DNA of 64,000 nucleotides from Acidobacteriota bacterium. GTDB lineage: Bacteria > Acidobacteriota > Blastocatellia > Pyrinomonadales > Pyrinomonadaceae. Each line of letters starts with the position of its first letter. Position 1 is the stretch's first letter. Position numbers and translations under genes: made by a program. The notes below the pieces were generated by a model. It was given only the letters and a program-made list of their open reading frames with translations, was not told the DNA's origin and ran no database searches. The stretch lies in the NCBI GenBank assembly GCA_019639175.1, contig JAHBSK010000006.1:60709-124708 (forward strand), given 5' to 3'. Below are positions 1 through 7,118 of this stretch, one piece after another.

Positions 1-2
1 CC

Positions 3-134
3 GTCACGGATTCAAGCCGTGTGATCGTTCTCCCCTCGGACGGGTTGGGAACCGGCCGTGCGCAGCTAAAACAAAGAGCGCCGCTTACCTTTGCCTATCT
101 TCAAAAACGCCTGGACGAGCTTATATCCGAATAA
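3..134 (+). CDS. C-terminal fragment of a small unknown protein (cut by window edge)
   Basis: An open frame enters from the left edge and stops with TAA at 132-134, leaving 43 residues. The visible tail carries a GLGTGRAQLKQRAP stretch followed by a short amphipathic helix. From memory this pattern (valine-rich strand, G-x-GTG-x-A-x-L-x-x-RAP, then a helix) occurs at the end of small phage and plasmid proteins that start with a 'VFGDN...GGQA' motif (DUF7831-like). That assignment is tentative, because the diagnostic N-terminus lies outside the window. The 155 bases that follow hold a short CTTGAAA/TTTCAAG hairpin and a TATAAT at about 156-161 but no further gene. Confidence 0.45.
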   Translation, partial: VTDSSRVIVLPSDGLGTGRAQLKQRAPLTFAYLQKRLDELISE

Positions 135-289
135 AAGCGCCCTTGCGTGAACCCCATATAATTTCCGCCGCAACTTGAAAGGGATTTTCAAGCCTGAAAG
201 AAAGTGTTTTTTCAATCAGGGCTTTGAAAACGCTGCCCTTAATACCACGCGTTTTCTCCGTTTCCAACGATCCGGATAGAGGTTAAGTT

Positions 290-1933
290 ATGGCAGAAAA
301 ATTGAATATTGAACAGCTCAGGAAACACGCTCCGCAGAACCCGATACTTGCATTCTCACCGCTTAATACAGGCTCGCCGATGCAGGACTGGTGTTCGCAC
401 CTTGCAGACAATCCGCTTCGTCGCATGGAACTTGAGGAGTTCGCGATACTCGGCGACGTTGTTGTCAGGATAGCTGATGAACTTGAACCGGAACCGATAG
501 ATCGCGTTCGGATAATGTCACTCGAATACGCGGTAAAAACTCTTGGTAATGAGGATGACGGACGCGAGTTCGTTCGCTGTGTAAAAGCCATCGCAAGCCC
601 GGACGCCGGCCAGTTCGAGTATGAGCAGATAGCGGCATACTACTACCGCGAGATCAGGGAACGCGGAGTTAGTGAGGTCCTTATGGAAATGGGTCTTCTG
701 GGGATGCAGCTTGAAGCTGTGACCGCAACAAATTCAGACCGCGAGATCGGATTTGAGGAGTTCGAGCGATCCGAGCAAAAGCTCACGGTAGCTGACCAGC
801 GCCGTGTTCGGGACGTGGCGGCGGATCGAATGCCGCTGCCGCCACGGTGCCCGAACTTCGACGATGAAATGAAATCGGTTCTGAAACGTGTCGGAGGGCA
901 AAAAGTTAGTCGAATGATATATGACGACCTCGCCGCTTTCTATCTTGAGGACAGTGACAAATCCCTGGAGGAAATGGACCGTGACTTCCTCACCTTCGAG
1001 AATCTCGATCAGTATGACGAGAACGGTATTGTCGGCCTGACGATGAATGGCGGACAGCGTTCGGTTGTCGTATTCGATCTCGACTGCGAGGTCGATGCAT
1101 CGTGTCTGCCGCCCGATACGAGACACCTTGCTTCGGATCTCGGAAGGCTCTTTGTCGGCCACGCGATGGGCGGCAGCGCTATCCAAAACGCGCGGCGAAT
1201 GATAGCCGAAGCCTGGGCGGACATGAGCGGAGCGGCGATCCCGGTTTCAAGTTGGAATGAGCCGTCGAAACAGCCGTTTTCAGATCACGAGTTCGAGGAA
1301 TGGCTTTCGCTTTCACTTGACCGGATCTATGACCGAAAAGTCTTGCGATCTGCGCGACGGCTTTGGACTTTAGGCAACGGGGAATCAGTTGAACTTGTCT
1401 CGGGTCAGGAGGTCAATCCCGACTTCGAAGAGATGCAGTATTCAGCGGCGGTTCTTAGGTTTTTGTGGCGTCGGCAATATGGTGATTTCCATTTGCGGAG
1501 TCTTCGGCACGAAGCGTATCAGGAAATGTATCTTGCTATACGGAACACTTCGGATACAGCCGATGTAGCGGAGCTTAAAAAGCGGGCGTACGCGGACTTC
1601 AAGGAGTCGAACAGGCTCTCATTGAAGGAGTTTACGGCGCTGAACACGGTCGCGAAATCCCAGGAAGTACGTCTTCGTGACCGGTTCTCCGGAGCGGCGA
1701 GACAGTGGCTTCGAAAGATCGAAAAAGCGACAGAGGGAGGGCTTCGATATCTTAAGTTCTCACTTTACAACGATCCGGGTGCGAAGGCTCTCACACGTCA
1801 GGAAAAGCAGCGTCTTTGGGATGCGGTCCGGATGCGTGAAACAGAGTTGAAGGCACAGAGCGGAACTGCTAACGCTCGGCAGCAGCAGAATGTTTCCGTG
1901 CAGCGGCGACAGTATGTTCAGGTCATAGTTTAG
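290..1933 (+). CDS. Unknown 547-aa protein of the mobile element
   Basis: I do not recognise this protein. It starts at ATG 290, preceded by GATAGAGGTTAAGTT, whose GAGG is a usable ribosome binding site. The sequence is soluble, acidic in its first half and mainly helical; there is no signal peptide or membrane segment. A central strand-like segment (VVVFDLDCEVD, about residue 258-268) is followed by small-residue turns. The C-terminal 150 residues are basic and helical with many Arg/Lys, ending in a Gln-rich tail, which could suit nucleic-acid binding. It sits directly upstream of ssb and RNase H on the same strand, so a role in DNA processing or maintenance of the element is a reasonable guess only. 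Confidence 0.7.
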   Translation: MAEKLNIEQLRKHAPQNPILAFSPLNTGSPMQDWCSHLADNPLRRMELEEFAILGDVVVRIADELEPEPIDRVRIMSLEYAVKTLGNEDDGREFVRCVKAIASPDAGQFEYEQIAAYYYREIRERGVSEVLMEMGLLGMQLEAVTATNSDREIGFEEFERSEQKLTVADQRRVRDVAADRMPLPPRCPNFDDEMKSVLKRVGGQKVSRMIYDDLAAFYLEDSDKSLEEMDRDFLTFENLDQYDENGIVGLTMNGGQRSVVVFDLDCEVDASCLPPDTRHLASDLGRLFVGHAMGGSAIQNARRMIAEAWADMSGAAIPVSSWNEPSKQPFSDHEFEEWLSLSLDRIYDRKVLRSARRLWTLGNGESVELVSGQEVNPDFEEMQYSAAVLRFLWRRQYGDFHLRSLRHEAYQEMYLAIRNTSDTADVAELKKRAYADFKESNRLSLKEFTALNTVAKSQEVRLRDRFSGAARQWLRKIEKATEGGLRYLKFSLYNDPGAKALTRQEKQRLWDAVRMRETELKAQSGTANARQQQNVSVQRRQYVQVIV

Positions 1934-2073
1934 GCCCGAAAGTTGAATGGCAAAACCATTGAAAAGGAGCGGCGGTCAGGTCATGCAGCGGAAATGCAGT
2001 ATCTTTCGTGAAAATGGCCGGGCAGCCGCTTCCCGGACGGAATAAAAATTAACCATAGGAGCAAAAATCAACC

Positions 2074-2565
2074 ATGTCAGCAAATGTATCTATATTAGGA
2101 AATGCGGGACGCGATGTGAGCTTGCGTCATTCGGAAAATGGTACGGCGATCGCGAGCTTTCCGATCGCATCGAACTCTTTTAAGAACACCAGGGAAGGGC
2201 GGGTCCAGGTCACTCATTGGTACGAAGTGACAGCCTTCGGGAAGACGGCCGAGACCATCGCCGAACACGTCAAAAAAGGCTCGTCCCTTCTTGTTCACGG
2301 CAGGGTTTCGTTCAAGCCGTGGACGACCGACAGAGGCGACCCCCGATCCGGGGCCGAAGTAGCCCTTTTATCGTTCGAGTTCGTCGGCGGAAATCGATCG
2401 GACGAGCAGCGATCGGAAGCAAACGGAACCGGTAATTTGAGGCCTGCCGTATCCGATCATACGGGCCTGGCGAATGCGGACTCTCAGGTTCCCGAGCCGG
2501 CAGGCGCTTCGCAAAACGGGGCGCCGGATCAGCCTGCCGACGAGCCGTATGTCGATCAGTTCTAA
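2074..2565 (+). CDS. ssb: Single-stranded DNA-binding protein (SSB)
   Basis: A 163-aa OB-fold SSB that would coat single-stranded DNA during conjugative transfer or replication of the element. The first 105 residues follow the family pattern: MSANVSILGNAGRD at the start, an HWYEVTAFGKTAE core strand and a KKGSSLLVHGRVS strand. The remaining 55 residues are a Gly/Ala/Pro/Glu-rich flexible linker. The extreme C-terminus is DEPYVDQF: acidic with a final Phe, but not the canonical DDDIPF partner-binding tip, so the interaction tail has diverged. AGGAG about 13 bases upstream of ATG 2074 is the likely ribosome binding site. A strong terminator follows the gene. Confidence 0.95.
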   Translation: MSANVSILGNAGRDVSLRHSENGTAIASFPIASNSFKNTREGRVQVTHWYEVTAFGKTAETIAEHVKKGSSLLVHGRVSFKPWTTDRGDPRSGAEVALLSFEFVGGNRSDEQRSEANGTGNLRPAVSDHTGLANADSQVPEPAGASQNGAPDQPADEPYVDQF

Positions 2566-2603
2566 GAACCGGTCTATTTTGTCAGATTTAGGCTTTATTT
2601 TAA

Positions 2604-2633
2604 GGGCATCGGGAATATCCCGGTGCCCTTTTT
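2604..2633 (+). terminator. Rho-independent terminator after ssb
   Basis: A 10-bp stem (GGGCATCGGG with CCCGGTGCCC, one G-T wobble), a 5-base AATAT loop and an immediate T5 tract. It ends the ssb transcript before the RNase H gene, whose ribosome binding site lies 19 bases further on. Confidence 0.9.
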
Positions 2634-2663
2634 ATCTTGCATATACACACCGGAGGTAAAACA

Positions 2664-3317
2664 ATGACCGGATTTAGACTTGTAAAAGAAGAGGGCTTTT
2701 CCACGGCCGACAAAGATTACACGCCTATCGTGTCGATCTATGCCGATGCATCCTGCCTCGGAAACGGCTCCGCCGACGCATCCGCAGGTTGCGGAGCGGT
2801 TATCATTGACCGAAATCGCAAGGAAGTAAAACTGCTCGCAAAATATCTTGGCCCGATCACCAACCAGCAGGCCGAAATACTTGCGTGCGCAAGTGCTATT
2901 GACGAGCTTCGCCGTTCTTGCAGGGTCGAGATATTCTCCGATTCAAAGTATGTTGTTGACACGATGACAGGGCTGAATCGGATGAAGACGAACAGGCTTT
3001 TTTGGAACCAATTGGTCGAAAGCTCTTTAGGTCATCATATAACCTGGCGATGGATCAGAGGCCATGACGGAGAGCCGCTTCAGGAGGCCGCCGACAGGCT
3101 GGCACGAGCGGCTTCGACGGCCATGATCGATATCCCGGCTGATGATCTGAACCTGCTGGCGGAACATCTTTCCAGGGAAGATAACGGACTGAATATCAGA
3201 TCATTCGAGATCGAGCTTGATAAGATAGTCAGCCGCTTCCAGTTCGTTCGCGAGACGCGAGGACGGATTTACAGATCCGAGTATCCGGCGACTTTTCCTT
3301 CGGCCTTTTCGGCGTGA
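2664..3317 (+). CDS. RNase HI-like protein
   Basis: A 217-aa protein with an RNase H fold, expected to cut the RNA strand of RNA-DNA hybrids. The acidic catalytic set is visible: Asp28 in YADAS, Glu71 in NQQAEIL, Asp93 in FSDSKYVVD, and a fourth acidic site in the GHDGEPLQEAADRLA segment near residue 149. The C-terminal 65 residues are an extra helical extension not found in short RNase HI. The start is taken as ATG 2664 because GGAGG lies seven bases upstream; an earlier TTG in the same frame overlaps the terminator. A plasmid-type RNase H could remove primers or R-loops during replication of the element. It converges on the small leftward gene downstream. Confidence 0.88.
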   Translation: MTGFRLVKEEGFSTADKDYTPIVSIYADASCLGNGSADASAGCGAVIIDRNRKEVKLLAKYLGPITNQQAEILACASAIDELRRSCRVEIFSDSKYVVDTMTGLNRMKTNRLFWNQLVESSLGHHITWRWIRGHDGEPLQEAADRLARAASTAMIDIPADDLNLLAEHLSREDNGLNIRSFEIELDKIVSRFQFVRETRGRIYRSEYPATFPSAFSA

Positions 3318-3329
3318 ATGTACCCTGCT

Positions 3330-3575
3330 CTAGGCGTTTTGTTTGAGCCAGGACCTAAAGGCGGAGTCCCGTTCGAACAGCAGGTTGAGAGCGTATTCGA
3401 CAACATCATCGTTCGTGACCTTTGTTTCCATCTGCTCGGCGCCGAACCGGAGATATTTCTTGAGCTTTTGGTCGGTCGCGTCAAGTATCTTAGCGTTGAT
3501 CCTGACGTAGTTCAGGCGGTTTATTTGAAGCATCGGCTGCTTCGTTGAGGGCTTTATTTCAGTGGTTGTTGTCAT
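3330..3575 (-). CDS. Small probable DNA-binding protein beside oriT
   Basis: An 81-aa leftward protein. The C-terminal two thirds (RINAKILDATDQKLKKYLRF, then two helices ending FERDSAFRSWLKQ) look like one short strand followed by helices, as in ribbon-helix-helix repressors or oriT-binding accessory proteins; this is inference from pattern. ATG 3575 is chosen, since the longer frame needs a TTG start; AGGAG lies 13 bases upstream, a loose spacing. It is transcribed divergently from the relaxase operon across the candidate oriT, the usual place for a relaxosome accessory gene. A sigma-54-like sequence at 3626-3641 could drive it. Confidence 0.6.
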   Translation of the reverse strand: MTTTTEIKPSTKQPMLQINRLNYVRINAKILDATDQKLKKYLRFGAEQMETKVTNDDVVEYALNLLFERDSAFRSWLKQNA

Positions 3576-3625
3576 AGTTTTTGTTCTACTCCTTTTGGTT
3601 GTTTTTCGTGTCCGTGAAGGAGTCA

Positions 3626-3641
3626 ATCAACTGCCGTGCCA
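3626..3641 (-). promoter_or_regulatory. Sigma-54-like promoter (imperfect), leftward
   Basis: Read on the minus strand the site is TGGCACG, four bases, then TTGAT. The -24 element is perfect and the spacing is right, but the -12 element is GA instead of the near-invariant GC. It would place the transcript start near 3616, about 40 bases before ATG 3575. It counts as weak alone but is notable given the three matching sites elsewhere in the window. Confidence 0.4.
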
Positions 3642-3719
3642 GTCCTGATTAAAGGGAAAAGGAGGTGAAAACAGAGGGCTTTTTGGTGAGTAAATAAGCC
3701 GTGGAACGCGGGCTGGTTC

Positions 3720-3906
3720 AAAAATGCAAAAAAAGCTGCCGTCACCGTACGACAGGATAAAACGCATTTTTGGCTTGTCACCGAACTTAATTCTTTGTAA
3801 TTAAACATCTTACGGATTGTCACTTAAGCGACAACCCCGTGCTTGCCGTGTCACCGACCGCAGCGGCACGTGTTTTGCTGATGTTCGTGAAAGGAGACAC
3901 GGTGAC
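3720..3906. other. oriT: Candidate origin of transfer (oriT) with nic consensus and repeats
   Basis: Non-coding region between the divergent accessory gene and the relaxase operon. On the minus strand 3752-3759 reads TATCCTGT, matching the MOBP nic consensus YATCCTGY, with cleavage expected after the G. It is flanked by an 8-bp inverted repeat (AAAAATGC 3720-3727, GCATTTTT 3764-3771). GTCACCG occurs directly at 3741, 3777 and 3850 and inverted at 3900, and a related 18-bp near-palindrome centred on CTTAAG spans 3817-3834. These repeats suit relaxosome protein binding. The assignment rests on position, motif and the MOBP type of the adjacent relaxase; the exact borders are not known. Confidence 0.6.
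3864..3879 (+). promoter_or_regulatory. Sigma-54 promoter of the relaxase operon
   Basis: CGGCACG, four bases, then TTGCT: both the -24 GG and the -12 GC are present with exactly ten bases between them, as sigma-54 RNA polymerase requires. The transcript would start near 3890, about 65 bases upstream of the ribbon-helix-helix gene, inside the oriT region. It would need an AAA+ activator; one is encoded at 47633-48709. Confidence 0.75.
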
Positions 3907-3954
3907 GCTCAATGTTTGATTTACTTCAGAGGGTGTTCAAGACAAGCCGAAAAT

Positions 3955-4602
3955 ATGAGGAAACTACAAAGAGAAAATATTATCAGCAAGATCAATAAAG
4001 ACCCTGATGAAAAGCAAGGCCGTTCCGTGCATGTCAGGCCGTATGAATCCGACGAAAAAATGCTCGACGAGATAGCTGACAAAACGGGTGAGGCCAAAGC
4101 CGCGATAGTGCGCCGAATGATTCGTTTTGCCCTGTCAGACAAATACGAGCATTTCAGCGCGAATCCGTGCCGCGACCGGCTCGATCTTCTTGTTGAGCAA
4201 AGCCGCCAGGACGATGACGGTTCGGAACGCATCGCGGAGATACTGGACAGAATCCGGCAACTAGAAGACGACCAAAGAAGCTCGGAGCAAAAGAGAGCCA
4301 TATTCCTGCGCGAGATATACTCCCTGTCCGGTCTTTCGGTCTTTGTGCTGAACATTCTCCTGAGCCGAATGATCGAACTTACGATGCCGAAGGACACAGA
4401 CAAGGAAAAGATCGTCCATGTGGCAAACGGAACAATGAAGAACGTGATCGCCCAGACGATCCTTGACCTGGACAGATGTCTTAATTTTCACGGTATCGAC
4501 TCAGGGCCGCAGATTCTCGATGAACTCTACTTCGCAACAAGGTTACAAGGCCTTGCACCAGCGTCACCTGAAGAACCGATCTTCGAACCGAAACCCTTAT
4601 GA
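3955..4602 (+). CDS. Relaxosome accessory protein with ribbon-helix-helix motif
   Basis: A 215-aa protein whose residues 18-60 (strand RSVHVRPYESDE, helix KMLDEIADKTG, turn, helix AKAAIVRRMIRFAL) follow the ribbon-helix-helix pattern of MobC/TraJ-type accessory proteins, which bind oriT and load the relaxase. The middle is a charged coiled-coil region (about 75-110) and the C-terminal half is helical. Start ATG 3955 is preferred over an in-frame TTG at 3817, which would run through the oriT repeats and the sigma-54 promoter; no strong ribosome binding site is visible. The stop overlaps the relaxase start as ATGA, so the two are probably translationally coupled. Confidence 0.7.
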   Translation: MRKLQRENIISKINKDPDEKQGRSVHVRPYESDEKMLDEIADKTGEAKAAIVRRMIRFALSDKYEHFSANPCRDRLDLLVEQSRQDDDGSERIAEILDRIRQLEDDQRSSEQKRAIFLREIYSLSGLSVFVLNILLSRMIELTMPKDTDKEKIVHVANGTMKNVIAQTILDLDRCLNFHGIDSGPQILDELYFATRLQGLAPASPEEPIFEPKPL

Positions 4603-7028
4603 AAATAGTCGCGAACGTGCAGGCAAAAAGAGGGAGTTCGCGGGGCCTCGTCCATTACATTGCTCACAGCAAGCTGGACATTGAAAGAGAGCCGCAGAAT
4701 TCGCGCGAGCTTTTTAACGCTTTTGGCGATAATCTCTCGGTAAAAAGCGCGAACAATTCGATGAGGGTGGGCATTGCTAAGAGCATACCGTCGAATGATG
4801 AACTGCATCACCTCGTTCTCTCTTTTCGGGACGAGGAATACCGGAAGCTGGGAGCTGGTGAAGCTCAAAGGCAAAAGGCCCTGAAGGAGATCACACGCGC
4901 CGCCATTAAGATTCTTGAAACCGCGACAAACGCCGAGCGATTCTTGTGGGCCGCAGCCATCCATCGAAACACCGAAAATCCCCATGTTCATATCGCAATT
5001 CAGAAGAGATATCTTTCCACCGGGATCGAGAGACAAGTCCTGACAAAGATACCGCGAGAGGCCCTTCCTCATTATGAGCATCGCGATAGTGAAAGAGTTC
5101 TTCTCCTAGGATATCTGATCGAGACTGCCGCCGAGAAAATGGAGGCGATCATCGACCGCGAGAGATCACGAAACAAAGTATCAAAACCATCCGGGAGAGA
5201 TGCGATGCAGCAGGAATATTCGGAACGAGAAACTGAGTCGGAGCATCTCAATAAATCGGATCCCCGAATCGTAGCAGAGAGGGACATTCTCGCAAAAGGG
5301 ATACTCGCGGAATATGAACTTCATAAGGCCGAGACAAGGGTAAATTCTTTACTCGATCATGGCGACAAAATGCGGTTTACGGTGAGCGATCCTGCGAGCG
5401 GTAAAAGAAAACGGCTTTCGCTTCGAGAGATCAAGCAGCAGGCTGGTCGAAACGAGCCGGATCATCCGACCCAAACGGAAGTCCAGATCAAGACGATTCT
5501 TCACAAAATGCTGGTAAAGGAGAAGGTCGCGAAGAACCAGCTTCAGAACGATCTTTCCGATGTGATCCGGGAGGCGAAACGGATCCGGAATGAATATCGA
5601 AAAAGCGGCAGTCAGCTTCCGGTTCCGTCGCTTACCAAAGAGGATCTCGATAAACTTCAGGAACAATGCCTTGATGCACCGGATATACGAAGATTCTCGT
5701 ATCTTGAGCGGGTAAGAAGCGGCCTCGTTAGGTCGCGCGAAATAGAGCCGAGAAACAAGGACGATATCAGGTCAATTCTGGCGTGGAAGAACATCTCTGA
5801 GCTTCGATCAAAAAACTACGAACGGCAGCACGGGGAGCTAAGCGAGAAGAGCTACCACTTCCGATTCGATATCGGTGAAAAACATGCGTCGCTGGCCGAT
5901 CTGGATCGTGAGCAAAAGGATCCGGAAGGCCCAATACTTTCCTTCCTTAGAAAAATGAAAACAACGGCAGCAAGGCTTACCAAAAAAGGGATCATTTCAA
6001 CAAGGGCCAATGAGACCAACAACACCCGAAACGAGATAGTCGGGAAACTGGCAGAACAGCTTGCGGGCATTCAGAAGACCGGAAAGGTCGAGCAGAACAA
6101 AACGAAGATTCTTGACGGCATCCTAAACGCCGGTTCGGATAAACATCAGGATGATCCTTTGTACTCAGCGGACCAGATCGCTGAAATTGAGAAGCTGTCT
6201 CTACGCCTTAATCTAAAGGATGAGTATGAGAAGAATTGGAAGGATCAGCGTTCAATAATTGAATCCGCCGGAAGCGATTCCAGAGCATTTACGAAACTTT
6301 TGAAAGAAGACGCTACGGCTGATCTTGCCGAGCATAAGAACCGGATCATTGCCGGCCGCTCACTCGCCAGAGAGATCGTTGCGAAGGTTGAGTTCGACAG
6401 GGCAAGGGAAGACCTGAAGACATTTCAGGGATCAAAGCGATTTCAGAAATTCGCGATAAGCGATAAAAAGTCCGGAACCGTAGAGTACGTGAGTCTTCAT
6501 GATGTGGATCTACCAAATAGAGGCTCGCTGCTTGATCGTGCGCTCGATGAATTATTTGAGGGCGGCGAACACAAGGCACTTTGCCGAACCGTCTCGTCGC
6601 TGGTCGCGGCGAAGGAGGAAAGGCTAAAGGACGATGTTACGGGAGCGAAGGAGATATTGGTATTCGCTACCCGCAATGCATCCGAGTTCAAGGAGACTTC
6701 ATTCTTCGGTTTAAAGAGCAGATCAGTCTATCAGCCTATCTTTACTTCAAACGAAATAGTGATGCTGGAGTCGCGGATCAAGAAAACCCAAGACCCAAAA
6801 GAAGCCGAACATCTGCAAAAGCTCGTTGATTCCGCTGCGGAAGGAGCAGTCCGTTCGCTATCTGATCTGTTACGCGATTTTGACACTCCGAAATACGTCT
6901 CTTCCGGGGTTAAGGAGGTCGCTGTTCCTTTACACATCGGATCGGATGATGGACGACTGGAACGAGACTCGGAGCGGAGCGTCCTTCTTCATCGTTCTGA
7001 TAGGGAGGTCGAAGGACATTCACGCTAG
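4599..7028 (+). CDS. MOBP-type conjugative relaxase
   Basis: An 809-aa relaxase that should nick oriT, stay linked to the 5' end and pilot the strand to the coupling protein. The N-terminal domain has the TraI/VirD2 layout: probable catalytic Tyr20 in LVHYI, and the metal-binding histidine triad His122, His129, His131 in HRNTENPHVHI. Residues beyond about 200 are charged, helical and coiled-coil rich, with no helicase or primase motifs visible. It overlaps the accessory gene by four bases. The 90 bases after the stop hold only out-of-frame residue runs. MOBP class is inferred from the motifs; family placement would need a profile search. Confidence 0.88.
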   Translation: MKIVANVQAKRGSSRGLVHYIAHSKLDIEREPQNSRELFNAFGDNLSVKSANNSMRVGIAKSIPSNDELHHLVLSFRDEEYRKLGAGEAQRQKALKEITRAAIKILETATNAERFLWAAAIHRNTENPHVHIAIQKRYLSTGIERQVLTKIPREALPHYEHRDSERVLLLGYLIETAAEKMEAIIDRERSRNKVSKPSGRDAMQQEYSERETESEHLNKSDPRIVAERDILAKGILAEYELHKAETRVNSLLDHGDKMRFTVSDPASGKRKRLSLREIKQQAGRNEPDHPTQTEVQIKTILHKMLVKEKVAKNQLQNDLSDVIREAKRIRNEYRKSGSQLPVPSLTKEDLDKLQEQCLDAPDIRRFSYLERVRSGLVRSREIEPRNKDDIRSILAWKNISELRSKNYERQHGELSEKSYHFRFDIGEKHASLADLDREQKDPEGPILSFLRKMKTTAARLTKKGIISTRANETNNTRNEIVGKLAEQLAGIQKTGKVEQNKTKILDGILNAGSDKHQDDPLYSADQIAEIEKLSLRLNLKDEYEKNWKDQRSIIESAGSDSRAFTKLLKEDATADLAEHKNRIIAGRSLAREIVAKVEFDRAREDLKTFQGSKRFQKFAISDKKSGTVEYVSLHDVDLPNRGSLLDRALDELFEGGEHKALCRTVSSLVAAKEERLKDDVTGAKEILVFATRNASEFKETSFFGLKSRSVYQPIFTSNEIVMLESRIKKTQDPKEAEHLQKLVDSAAEGAVRSLSDLLRDFDTPKYVSSGVKEVAVPLHIGSDDGRLERDSERSVLLHRSDREVEGHSR

Positions 7029-7118
7029 GCGTCATCCGGCCGCAGCGAGAAGAGGCACGCCATTTGCTCATAGACCTCATTGCAGAGGAATTCTATTAAG
7101 AGTTCGTGAATTGAGGAA

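Noticed and set aside
3623..3823. 66-codon minus-strand frame in the oriT region
   Set aside because: No recognisable domain, no ribosome binding site and it crosses the repeat-rich candidate oriT.
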